From NCBI RefSeq assembly GCF_020026915.1, contig NZ_JAINUY010000002.1:434001-498000 (forward strand): 64,000 nt of DNA. The letters run 5' to 3'. The notes under the pieces were generated by a model that was not told the DNA's origin, made no database searches, and was given only the letters and a program-made list of their open reading frames with translations. A program made the position numbers and the translations under genes. Origin of the DNA: Flavobacterium potami. GTDB lineage: Bacteria; Bacteroidota; Bacteroidia; Flavobacteriales; Flavobacteriaceae. This document shows positions 51,023 through 59,013 of the stretch, one piece after another; the stretch's first letter is position 1; each line of letters begins with the position of its first letter.

Positions 51023-53229
51023 GCTTTTAAATCGGTTGTGTTTGTGAGAATTTTTTCGGCGAGATTACTCATCCATATCAATTGTTCAATTACCATTTGA
51101 GCTTCTTGCATTTTAGCCTGACGGGTTTCTTTATCCAAGTCATCATCTTCGGTCAAACGCGTGAAATTCTTTCGTTTTAACTCTTCAAATTGTAAAGTGA
51201 CATCTTCTTTTTCAAAAAATGTATCTTGTAATATAACTTCATTTCTTAGCACAGAAATAGCATGATCTAAATTTGCTAAAATTGTTTTTATAATATAATT
51301 AAAGGATTCTGAAGCAGAAGTGGTCTGATGAGATTGAATATATGTTGAAAGTGAAGCTAATGCTGATAATAAAGAATGATTTAAGACCACTATTTTATTA
51401 ACCAAAGGCATTGTTTTCTGTTTCGATTTTGGCTCCTGCATCATTCTTTGAAAAGAAGTCATTAAATTTCCAATTTCAACAAATGCATTTTTTCTGGCTA
51501 ATCTATAAGACATTGGAACTTCTCCTTTTTTATTGTAAAAATCAGCAATTTCTTTTAGGTATGTTCTGTTGGCCCGAATCGAATTTTCTATATGAATTGG
51601 TGTATTGATAAATTCCCAAGCAGGCCACAAAAATTGATTGGCAATAAATGCTAAAATGGCTCCGGCGAGTGAATCTAATATTCTGTATTGAATTACTTCA
51701 TTAATATCAGGAGTCAAAATTCCGTAAATAAAAACCACGTACATCGTAACAAATGTCGCACTGACTTTATAGTTGATTTGTGTAAACGAAATTCCTAAAA
51801 GCATACAGATAATAGAGAAAATACTTAAAGCAACATGATTCTGAATTACAGATACAATTCCAAATGCAAGAATTCCTCCTAAAACAGTTCCAAACATTCT
51901 GTTGTAAGATCGTTCTTTTGTTAATCCGTAACCTGGACGCATGATTACGACAATGGTCAGCAAAATCCAATACACGTTTTGAAAAGGAAGAATTTGTCCT
52001 AGGAAAAATCCAATCAAAATGGTAATTGTTAATCGTATTGAATGTCTGAAAATAGAAGAAGAATAACTTAAATTTTCAATCAAAGTACGAAGCGGATAAT
52101 ATTGTGGAGTTAAGAATTTTTCAAGCTCTTTATCTTTGTCTTTTAATTTGTATGACTGCATTGCTAAAGAAAGTGCACGCTGAATGGTTTTAATTTTTCC
52201 AACCTGATTTTTAGCGTATTTCAGCATATTAGTCAGCATCAAAACACCTTCTGCAGCTTCTTCTTTTCCTAAGGTTTTTTCGTAATCAAAAATAGCAAAT
52301 TCCAGAGCGTCCAATTCATTTTTTAAGTCCTGCTTATCAACATAGACACTTATATGTCGAACATTTTTAGAAAGTTTCTTTAAGGTAGAAGCTAATTTAT
52401 AAGCAACATTCTGATAAGTTCTTAAAACATCGGGATGTTTGTCAAATTTTTCGTGAAGTTTATTGTGATCAAATGATGTGTAAAGAGCCAATTCTTGAAT
52501 TTCAACTAAAGTGATAAAAACCAAAAGCATTTTTCTGTTCTGACTTGTAGTTCCAGACGCATTCTGGTTTCCAATCAAAGACTTTCTTAAATCCTCGTGT
52601 ATCAAATTCAAATCGACCTGAATTGCAAGTTGTTTTTCGATAATCGCTTCTCTGTCTGCTTCTGGACTCCATAAATCGCCTCTTAATTTTAAATATTTGG
52701 CTGTAAGTTTGATTCCTTCTGCAATCTGAAGTTCTACATATTTATAAGGTTGTACAAAATGAAAAACCAGAGATACTATTAAATAGAGAATTCCTCCAAT
52801 AAATATAAAACCAGAATATTCAAAAGCTTCCCATCCTTCATGTAAATGTCCAAAAGAAAGAGAAATTGATAATAATGCCGAGAATGAAATTAAAGTTGCT
52901 CGTTGTCCATAAACCGAAATCATGGAACATAAAAATAGTAAACACCCTAAGAAAATATAGAATAGAAAAGGATAGGGATAAACGAGATTTACCAATAAAT
53001 TTACTCCCGAAACAATAAAAGAAGCCGCAATTAACCCTTTTATTTTATGACTTAAAGAACTTGGGATATCGCTGGGATAAGTGTAAAATGCTCCAAGAGC
53101 GATTGTAAACCCAATTTCAAAATGACCCAAAAAATTTAAAACCAAAACAGGAACAACAGAAGCAATAGTTACTTTGGAAGCATTAAAAAATGAAGTACTG
53201 TTCGTAAATTTTGAAATTTTGTCAATCAT
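51007..53229 (-). CDS. FUSC-family inner-membrane protein (YccS-like)
   Basis: 740 residues with two sets of about five to six transmembrane helices, near residues 20-150 and 400-530. A soluble helical domain lies between the two sets and a second at the C-terminus (about 560-740). The second membrane block (T-I-V-V-I-M-R-P-G-Y-G-L-T-K-E-R-S, near residue 430) carries the FUSC-family hallmark. Relatives are linked to aromatic acid or fusaric acid efflux, and YccS/YhfK function is unproven. Monocistronic; divergent from def. Confidence 0.85.
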   Translation of the reverse strand: MIDKISKFTNSTSFFNASKVTIASVVPVLVLNFLGHFEIGFTIALGAFYTYPSDIPSSLSHKIKGLIAASFIVSGVNLLVNLVYPYPFLFYIFLGCLLFLCSMISVYGQRATLISFSALLSISLSFGHLHEGWEAFEYSGFIFIGGILYLIVSLVFHFVQPYKYVELQIAEGIKLTAKYLKLRGDLWSPEADREAIIEKQLAIQVDLNLIHEDLRKSLIGNQNASGTTSQNRKMLLVFITLVEIQELALYTSFDHNKLHEKFDKHPDVLRTYQNVAYKLASTLKKLSKNVRHISVYVDKQDLKNELDALEFAIFDYEKTLGKEEAAEGVLMLTNMLKYAKNQVGKIKTIQRALSLAMQSYKLKDKDKELEKFLTPQYYPLRTLIENLSYSSSIFRHSIRLTITILIGFFLGQILPFQNVYWILLTIVVIMRPGYGLTKERSYNRMFGTVLGGILAFGIVSVIQNHVALSIFSIICMLLGISFTQINYKVSATFVTMYVVFIYGILTPDINEVIQYRILDSLAGAILAFIANQFLWPAWEFINTPIHIENSIRANRTYLKEIADFYNKKGEVPMSYRLARKNAFVEIGNLMTSFQRMMQEPKSKQKTMPLVNKIVVLNHSLLSALASLSTYIQSHQTTSASESFNYIIKTILANLDHAISVLRNEVILQDTFFEKEDVTLQFEELKRKNFTRLTEDDDLDKETRQAKMQEAQMVIEQLIWMSNLAEKILTNTTDLKATNPD

Positions 53230-53359
53230 AAATAGAGGTTTACTAACAAAGGTAAGAATTGTACCAGTGATTTTGGCATAATTATGGATGAGATTTTTAA
53301 CGACTGGGAAAAAATATGATATAAAATAATATAAGAATTATTCATTGACTATTTTTTAC

Positions 53360-53367
53360 TATTTTTG
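53360..53367 (+). promoter_or_regulatory. -7 element before def
   Basis: TATTTTTG fits TAnnTTTG and lies 63 bases before the def ATG, giving a leader of about 50 bases. A TTG at 53345-53347 is only 12 bases away, so the -33 match is poor. Confidence 0.45.
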
Positions 53368-53429
53368 CCAGCTGAATTATCAGAACTTGAATTCTGTTTT
53401 TACAGCTTAAAAAATATAAACAAAAACAA

Positions 53430-54020
53430 ATGATTTTACCAATTGTAGGATACGGTGATCCTGTTTTAAGAAAAGTAGGGCAGGACGTTACGCCAGAATA
53501 TCCAAACCTAAAAGAAACAATCGCAAATATGTACGAGACTATGTATAATGCGTACGGAGTTGGACTTGCTGCACCGCAGGTTGGGCTTCCAATTCGTTTG
53601 TTTGTTATTGATACAACTCCTTTTAGTGATGATGAGGATCTTCCTTCTGAGGAACAAAAAGATTTGAAAGGTTTTAAAAAGACTTTCATCAATGCTAAAA
53701 TTGTAAAAGAAGAAGGTGAGGAATGGGGTTTTAATGAAGGCTGTTTGAGTATTCCGGATGTACGTGAAGATGTTTACAGAAAACCAACCGTAACAATCGA
53801 GTATTGCGAGGAGGATTTTGTAATGAAAACAGAAGTATTTGATGGTTTAATTGCAAGAGTTATTCAGCACGAATATGATCATATTGAAGGAATTTTATTT
53901 ACAGATAAAATTTCGTCTCTTAAAAAACGTCTGATCCAAAAGAAGCTTAAAAATATTACTGAAGGAAAAACGTTTCAGGAATATAGAATGAAGTTTTTTG
54001 CAGCAAAAAAAGGAAGATAA
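53430..54020 (+). CDS. def: Peptide deformylase
   Basis: Removes the N-terminal formyl group from nascent proteins; essential Fe(II) enzyme. 196 residues with all three family motifs: G-V-G-L-A-A-P-Q-V-G near residue 40, E-G-C-L-S-I-P near 105 and Q-H-E-Y-D-H-I-E-G near 148, which supply the Cys and two His metal ligands and the catalytic Glu. An insertion after motif 1 (S-D-D-E-D-L-P-S-E) lengthens it relative to E. coli. It leads a run of co-oriented genes, def-DUF5606-mazG. Confidence 0.97.
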   Translation: MILPIVGYGDPVLRKVGQDVTPEYPNLKETIANMYETMYNAYGVGLAAPQVGLPIRLFVIDTTPFSDDEDLPSEEQKDLKGFKKTFINAKIVKEEGEEWGFNEGCLSIPDVREDVYRKPTVTIEYCEEDFVMKTEVFDGLIARVIQHEYDHIEGILFTDKISSLKKRLIQKKLKNITEGKTFQEYRMKFFAAKKGR

Positions 54021-54079
54021 ATTTCTAATGATTTAGAAATAAAATATAAAGAAAATTCTTAATACTAATTTTAATAAAA

Positions 54080-54565
54080 ATGAATTTAACGAAAATTTTA
54101 GCCATTTCAGGAAAACCAGGTTTATACGAATTGAAAGTACAAACTCGTACAGGTTTTGTGGCAGAATCATTAATTGATGGGAAGAAGATTACTGTAAATC
54201 TAAAAAGCAATGTAAGTTTATTGTCTGAAATTTCGATTTACACTTATGAAGGTGAAAAACCATTAACTGAAGTAATGCAGCAGATTGCCGTTAAAGAAAA
54301 CAAAGGTCAAGCCATTTCTCATAAAGAAGACAATGCTACTTTAGCAGCTTATTTTAAACAAATTCTTCCAGATTACGATGAAGAAAGAGTTTATCCATCA
54401 GATATTAAAAAAGTATTAAACTGGTACAACACACTTCAAGCAAAAGGTTTAGTAACAGATTTAGCTCCTGCGGTTGAAGAACCAAAAGAAGAAGCTCCAG
54501 TTGCTGAAAAACCAAAAAAAGCTCCAGCTGCAAAAAAAGCAAAAGCTAAAAAAGAAGAAGAATAA
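54080..54565 (+). CDS. DUF5606-type protein with basic tail
   Basis: 161 residues. The conserved N-terminal domain (L-T-K-I-L-A-I-S-G-K-P-G-L-Y-E-L-K, then V-A-E-S-L-I-D-G-K-K) matches the DUF5606 proteins of Bacteroidota. The final 40 residues are a low-complexity, lysine/alanine/proline-rich tail like that of nucleic-acid-binding proteins (A-P-A-A-K-K-A-K-A-K-K). It sits between def and mazG, a recurrent place in this phylum. Function unknown; RNA or DNA association is a guess from the tail. Confidence 0.78.
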   Translation: MNLTKILAISGKPGLYELKVQTRTGFVAESLIDGKKITVNLKSNVSLLSEISIYTYEGEKPLTEVMQQIAVKENKGQAISHKEDNATLAAYFKQILPDYDEERVYPSDIKKVLNWYNTLQAKGLVTDLAPAVEEPKEEAPVAEKPKKAPAAKKAKAKKEEE

Positions 54566-54589
54566 ATCGTTTCTTTTTAAATATATAAT

Positions 54590-54625
54590 ATCCTGTTAAG
54601 ATGTTTTCTTGACAGGATTTTTTAT
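54590..54625 (+). terminator. Terminator after the DUF5606 gene
   Basis: Arms ATCCTGTTAAGA / TCTTGACAGGAT with one G-U pair and a 5-nt loop, followed by TTTTTTATTTTTA. It lies 24 bases past the stop, before mazG. Confidence 0.82.
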
Positions 54626-54663
54626 TTTTACAAAATCAAGTTTTAAATCTAAAGAACTTCAAA

Positions 54664-55434
54664 ATGAGTAGAGAGAACCAATTAAAAGCGTTTGAAAGAT
54701 TATTAAATATCATGGATGAACTTCGTGAACAATGTCCGTGGGATAAAAAACAAACCCTGCAGACATTGAGACATTTAACAATCGAAGAAACCTATGAATT
54801 GGGAGATGCTATTCTAGACAATGATTTAAACGAAGTTAAAAAGGAATTGGGAGATTTACTGCTTCACATTGTTTTTTATGCCAAAATTGGAAGTGAAACC
54901 AACGATTTTGATATTGCGGATGTTTGTAATGAAATCTGCGAAAAACTGATTCATCGTCATCCTCATATTTATGGAGATGTCAAAGTGGAGAATGAAGAAG
55001 AAGTCAAACAAAACTGGGAAAAACTAAAACTGAAAGAAGGTAAAAAATCTGTTTTAGAAGGAGTTCCAAGAAGTCTTCCTGCTTTGGTAAAAGCGAGCAG
55101 AATTCAGGATAAAGTAAAAGGAGTAGGTTTTGATTGGGAAGAACCTCATCAAGTTTGGGATAAAGTGCAAGAGGAATTACAAGAATTACAAGAAGAAGTT
55201 CAAGCCGGAAATCAGGATAAAATCGAAGACGAATTCGGAGATGTTTTGTTTTCTATGATTAACTACGCTAGATTCTTAAATGTAAATCCAGAAGACGCTT
55301 TAGAAAGAACCAATAAAAAATTCATTAAACGTTTTCAATACCTTGAAAGCAAAGCAAACGAATTAGGAAAACCATTAATGGATATGACCTTAACAGAAAT
55401 GGATGTGTTTTGGAATGAAGCTAAAAAGCTCTAG
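54664..55434 (+). CDS. mazG: Nucleoside triphosphate pyrophosphohydrolase MazG
   Basis: Hydrolyses (d)NTPs to monophosphates and pyrophosphate, cleaning damaged or excess nucleotides. 256 residues with the two tandem MazG domains: the first with C-P-W-D-K-K-Q-T-L-Q-T-L-R-H-L near 20 and E-E-T-Y-E-L near 42, then E-L-G-D-L-L-L-H-I-V-F near 62. The second contains E-E-L-Q-E-L-Q-E-E and D-E-F-G-D-V-L-F near 180. The acidic E-E-x-x-E and E-x-x-D metal sites are present in both. The stop overlaps the end of the convergent Crp/Fnr gene by 4 bases with no terminator between. Confidence 0.94.
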   Translation: MSRENQLKAFERLLNIMDELREQCPWDKKQTLQTLRHLTIEETYELGDAILDNDLNEVKKELGDLLLHIVFYAKIGSETNDFDIADVCNEICEKLIHRHPHIYGDVKVENEEEVKQNWEKLKLKEGKKSVLEGVPRSLPALVKASRIQDKVKGVGFDWEEPHQVWDKVQEELQELQEEVQAGNQDKIEDEFGDVLFSMINYARFLNVNPEDALERTNKKFIKRFQYLESKANELGKPLMDMTLTEMDVFWNEAKKL

Positions 55435-56114
55435 TTATCGGCTAATTTCTTTAAAGCACGAATATCTTTAAGCATAATTTTTTTGCCGACTAATTCAATT
55501 AAACCTAATTTATTAAAATCAGATAATAAACGAATACAACTTTCGGTTGCAGTACCAATAATTCCTGCCAATTCTTCTCTAGTTAACTGAACTTTTAGGG
55601 TTTTGTCTGAGTCTTCGCCAAATTCATCGTGTAAATGAAGTAAAGTCTCTGCTAGTCTTTGTTTAACTGTTTTTTGAACTAAAGCAATTTTTTCATTTTC
55701 AGATTCTTTTAAATCTTCACAGACAGACTGCATCATATTTAAAGAAAATTGATTATTGGTATTAAAGAAATTAATGATTTCAGTTTTAGGAATAAAACAA
55801 ACTTCCATGTCTGCAATTGCTTTTGCAGTTAAGTTTGCAGGTTCATTGCTAATCATAGAACGTTGTCCAAGAAGTTCGCCAGATTTTACCAATTTTACAA
55901 TTTGATCTTTTCCGTTTGCGCTCAATTTAGACAATTTTCCAACACCATCTTTAACACAAAAAACACCATTGGTCACTTCGCCTTCTTCAAAAAGCGCTTC
56001 ACCTTTTTTGATCTTATAAGTGGTTTTGCTATTCGCTAATTTTATAACTTCCTCTTTATTAAGGGCTTTTAACGAGCTTAATTGGCGTACAATGCATTGA
56101 TCACATTTATTCAT
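55431..56114 (-). CDS. Crp/Fnr-family transcriptional regulator
   Basis: 227 residues from the ATG at 56114. The N-terminus has a C-x-x-C pair (Cys 4 and 7); residues about 30-120 form the cNMP-like beta-barrel, a dimer helix follows, and the winged helix-turn-helix ends the protein. The recognition helix reads T-R-E-E-L-A-G-I-I-G-T-A-T-E-S-C-I-R-L-L: Glu and Arg stand at the E209 and R213 positions of E. coli Fnr, but Ile replaces the Ser 212 equivalent. Other cysteines are scattered (near 53, 107, 131, 194), so a 4Cys cluster as in Fnr is not obvious. Position beside the cco genes suggests control of microaerobic respiration. Confidence 0.83.
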   Translation of the reverse strand: MNKCDQCIVRQLSSLKALNKEEVIKLANSKTTYKIKKGEALFEEGEVTNGVFCVKDGVGKLSKLSANGKDQIVKLVKSGELLGQRSMISNEPANLTAKAIADMEVCFIPKTEIINFFNTNNQFSLNMMQSVCEDLKESENEKIALVQKTVKQRLAETLLHLHDEFGEDSDKTLKVQLTREELAGIIGTATESCIRLLSDFNKLGLIELVGKKIMLKDIRALKKLADN

Positions 56115-56252
56115 GACAATATTTGTTTGATGCAAAATTAAGCATATTTGAGACTTTTTGGCATTATTAGATGGTAAAATTATTATAAATAAGAATTTAT
56201 ACTAATTTGACTTCTCAAATTTTACTAAATTTAGAACTCAATTTCATTAGAA

Positions 56253-56268
56253 CATGACAATTATCATC
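56253..56268 (+). promoter_or_regulatory. Fnr-like operator upstream of ccoI
   Basis: CATGACAATTATCATC matches the perfect palindrome at 58757 in 14 of 16 positions and has the TGA(C/T)-N4-ATCA spacing of Fnr boxes. The -7-like GAAATTTG at 56290-56297 begins 37 bases after the operator, exactly as in front of ccoS. That places the operator centre near -42, a class II activator position. Confidence 0.68.
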
Positions 56269-56317
56269 TTAATAATTGTGCTTTAATTGGAAATTTGCGA
56301 CAAATAAAAACAAGTTT

Positions 56318-58705
56318 ATGAGGGAGCAAAGTTGTTTTCATTGTGGTTTATCTATTGAACAAAATGAAGAAATTGAGTTTGATGATAAGAAGTTTTGTTG
56401 TACAGGCTGTAAAACGGTTTACGAAATTTTCAGCGTTAACGACTTAACCTCTTATTATGATTTTGAAAAGTCGCCCGGTGCCACTCCGCAAGACATCAAA
56501 GGAAAATATGATTTTTTAGAGAACGAAGCTATACTTTCTAAAGTTTTAGAATTTCAAGAAGGTAATACTGCAATCGTTTCTTTAAGTATTCCGCACATTC
56601 ATTGCAGTTCTTGCATTTGGATTTTAGAAAATCTAAATAGACTTCAGCCGGGAATTAGCATTTCGCAAGTTAATTTTCATGAAAAGAAAGTTAGAATTAC
56701 TTTTAATTCTGATGTTGTTTCTTTAAAAGATATCGTGTACCTCTTGAGTTCAATTGGTTACGAACCTTACATTAGTTTAGAAAACTATGAAACGGGAAAA
56801 GCAAAAGTAGACAGAAGTCTGACTTACAAATTGGGAGTAGCATTTTTTTGTTTCGGAAATATAATGCTGCTTTCGTTTCCAGAATATTTCGAAATGAAAG
56901 AGTTCTGGTTAGACAGTTACAAACCATTTTTCAGGTTATTGATTTTTCTTTTAGCCCTTCCAACCTTCTTGTATTCAGCAAGTGGCTATTATGTTTCAGC
57001 TTATCATAGTATTAGAACACGAATGCTAAATATCGATATTCCAATTGCTTTGGGGATTATTGTTATGTTCATTCGTAGTACTTACGATATGCTTATGGAT
57101 CACGGTCCAGGTTTTTTTGACAGTTTAGCAAGTTTGGTGTTCTTCATGCTTCTTGGTAAAATGTTTCAAATTAAAACTTATAGTTTTTTAAGTTTCGAAA
57201 GAGACTTTAAATCCTATTTTCCAATTGCGGTTACTAAAATTAATAAAGATACTTCAGAAGATAATGTTGCCATTTACGATGTTCTAAAAGGAGATCGTTT
57301 ATTAATTAGAAACCAAGAACTTATTCCAGTTGATGGAATTTTAATCAGCGAAAGTGCCGAAATCGACTATAGTTTTGTAACAGGAGAAGCGGTTCCAATT
57401 ACCAAAAAATCTGGAGATAAAGTCTTTGCGGGCGGTAAACAAATTGGAAAAGTAATCGAAATGGAAGTATTGCATTCTGTTTCACAAAGTTATTTGACGC
57501 AGTTGTGGAGTAACGAAATTTTTCAGAAAAAAGTTGATCAAAAACATAAAACGATAACAGATGCAATAAGCCGTTATTTTACCCCTATCTTAATGCTAAT
57601 TGCATCTGCTGGTTTTGGTTATTGGATTTCTATTGATGCTAATATTGCTTTTAATGTTTTTACAGCAGTTTTAATTGTAGCTTGTCCTTGTGCTTTGGCG
57701 TTGACAGCTCCTTTTACGTTCGGAAATATTTTAAGGATTTTAGGGAAAAAGAAATTCTATTTAAAGAATGCCGTTGTAATTGAACAGCTGGCCAAAGTGG
57801 ATACTATTGTTTTTGACAAAACAGGAACTATTACAACCAATAAAAAATCGAATATACTATATGAAGGAAATCCTATTTCTGATTCAGATGTTATATTGAT
57901 TAAGAATGTTTTACGAGGATCAAACCATCCTTTAAGCAGAATGCTTTATGATTTTCTTCCAGAAGTTAAACGAACTAATGTTGATGATTTTCAGGAAATT
58001 ACAGGAAAGGGGATTTTAGCTGTTATTGAAGGTAAGGAAATTAAAATAGGCTCAGGGCAATTTGTAAATAATATAGTCGCAGATGGTTCTGAAATTGAAA
58101 AAACAGCTTTACATATAAAAATAGGAGAGGTCTATTTTGGTAAATATACATTTCAAAACCAATATAGAGAAGGTCTCGAAAAGCTTTTTGTGAATCTGAG
58201 TAAAGAGTATGAAATCAAAGTACTTTCTGGAGATAATGATGGAGAACGATCAAATCTAGAAGCTATTCTCCCTAAAAATACAGAATTGATTTTCAATCAG
58301 AAACCCGAACAAAAACTGGAGTACATCAAAAAGCTTCAAGAAAAAGGCAAAAATGTAATGATGGTTGGAGACGGTTTGAACGATGCTGGGGCATTGGCAC
58401 AAAGCAACGTCGGGATTTCAATTTCGGAGAATGTAAATGTCTTCTCTCCCGCTTGTGATGCAATCTTGGATGCCTCAGAATTTTCGAAGTTAAATTACTT
58501 TTTAAAGCTATCCCACAAGTCGATATCTATTATCAAGATGAGTTTTACTTTATCGTTGCTCTACAACGTTGTTGGACTCGCATTTGCTGTTACAGGGAAT
58601 CTGCTTCCTTTGGTCGCTGCAATCATAATGCCATTGAGTACAATTACTATAGTTAGTTTTGTTACGATAATGTCTAACTATTTCAGTAAGAGTAATTTAG
58701 ATTAG
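56318..58705 (+). CDS. ccoI: Copper-transporting P-type ATPase for cbb3 oxidase maturation
   Basis: P1B-ATPase that delivers copper for the CuB site of cbb3 oxidase. The ATG at 56318 is chosen because the protein then opens with a zinc-ribbon-like cysteine set (C6-x2-C9, C27-C28-x2-C31). Of 795 residues, an HMA-type domain with C96-x2-C99 follows. The membrane section has eight helices, with the metal-binding C456-P-C458 in the transport helix and the phosphorylated D500 in D-K-T-G-T. A G-D-G-L-N-D-A near 690 closes the P domain. Gene order with ccoS and ccoNO confirms CcoI rather than a general copper exporter. Confidence 0.93.
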   Translation: MREQSCFHCGLSIEQNEEIEFDDKKFCCTGCKTVYEIFSVNDLTSYYDFEKSPGATPQDIKGKYDFLENEAILSKVLEFQEGNTAIVSLSIPHIHCSSCIWILENLNRLQPGISISQVNFHEKKVRITFNSDVVSLKDIVYLLSSIGYEPYISLENYETGKAKVDRSLTYKLGVAFFCFGNIMLLSFPEYFEMKEFWLDSYKPFFRLLIFLLALPTFLYSASGYYVSAYHSIRTRMLNIDIPIALGIIVMFIRSTYDMLMDHGPGFFDSLASLVFFMLLGKMFQIKTYSFLSFERDFKSYFPIAVTKINKDTSEDNVAIYDVLKGDRLLIRNQELIPVDGILISESAEIDYSFVTGEAVPITKKSGDKVFAGGKQIGKVIEMEVLHSVSQSYLTQLWSNEIFQKKVDQKHKTITDAISRYFTPILMLIASAGFGYWISIDANIAFNVFTAVLIVACPCALALTAPFTFGNILRILGKKKFYLKNAVVIEQLAKVDTIVFDKTGTITTNKKSNILYEGNPISDSDVILIKNVLRGSNHPLSRMLYDFLPEVKRTNVDDFQEITGKGILAVIEGKEIKIGSGQFVNNIVADGSEIEKTALHIKIGEVYFGKYTFQNQYREGLEKLFVNLSKEYEIKVLSGDNDGERSNLEAILPKNTELIFNQKPEQKLEYIKKLQEKGKNVMMVGDGLNDAGALAQSNVGISISENVNVFSPACDAILDASEFSKLNYFLKLSHKSISIIKMSFTLSLLYNVVGLAFAVTGNLLPLVAAIIMPLSTITIVSFVTIMSNYFSKSNLD

Positions 58706-58756
58706 TTTTAAATAATTCAAAGAATATTTTTTTTAATTTTAAGATTCTTCTTTGAC

Positions 58757-58772
58757 CATGATAATTATCATG
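58757..58772 (+). promoter_or_regulatory. Fnr-like operator upstream of the ccoS-ccoNO operon
   Basis: CATGATAATTATCATG is a perfect 16-bp palindrome with the Fnr-type half-site spacing (TGAT-N4-ATCA). It precedes a -7 element by 37 bases, the same distance as at ccoI. The operator centre falls near -42 relative to the expected start. Confidence 0.75.
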
Positions 58773-58793
58773 TTTTAAACGCCAATCGCCTAG

Positions 58794-58801
58794 TAATTTT
58801 G
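58794..58801 (+). promoter_or_regulatory. -7 element of the ccoS-ccoNO operon
   Basis: TAATTTTG fits TAnnTTTG. Upstream -33 sequence is poor, as expected of an activator-dependent promoter, and the operator palindrome lies in its place. Transcription would start near 58807. Confidence 0.6.
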
Positions 58802-58819
58802 TTAACATAAATTTACGGT

Positions 58820-59011
58820 ATGAGTGTTATTTATCTTTTAATTTCAGTAAGTATTTTCGTGGCAATTTGTTTCTTTATTGCTTTCATTATTGCTGTCAAA
58901 TCTGGCCAGTACGACGACGATTATACACCTTCAGTCAGAATTCTTTTTGACGATGAGACCAAAATTATTTCCCAAAATAATAATTCACCAATCGAAGAAA
59001 AACAAGTATAA
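58820..59011 (+). CDS. ccoS: cbb3-type oxidase assembly protein CcoS
   Basis: 63 residues: one transmembrane helix (about 4-27) with the family's I-F-V-A-I-C-F-F-I-A-F segment, then G-Q-Y-D-D near 36 and a polar tail. CcoS (FixS) is needed for insertion of haem b or copper into the cbb3 catalytic subunit. Its stop is 2 bases before the ccoNO ATG, so translation is probably coupled. Confidence 0.88.
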   Translation: MSVIYLLISVSIFVAICFFIAFIIAVKSGQYDDDYTPSVRILFDDETKIISQNNNSPIEEKQV

Positions 59012-59013
59012 TT

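Noticed and set aside
56201-56220. Inverted repeat ATTTGA-CTTC-TCAAAT upstream of ccoI as an Fnr box
   Set aside because: The half-sites are two bases closer than in Fnr boxes, and the CATGAC site 50 bases on has the correct geometry and a matching partner at ccoS.
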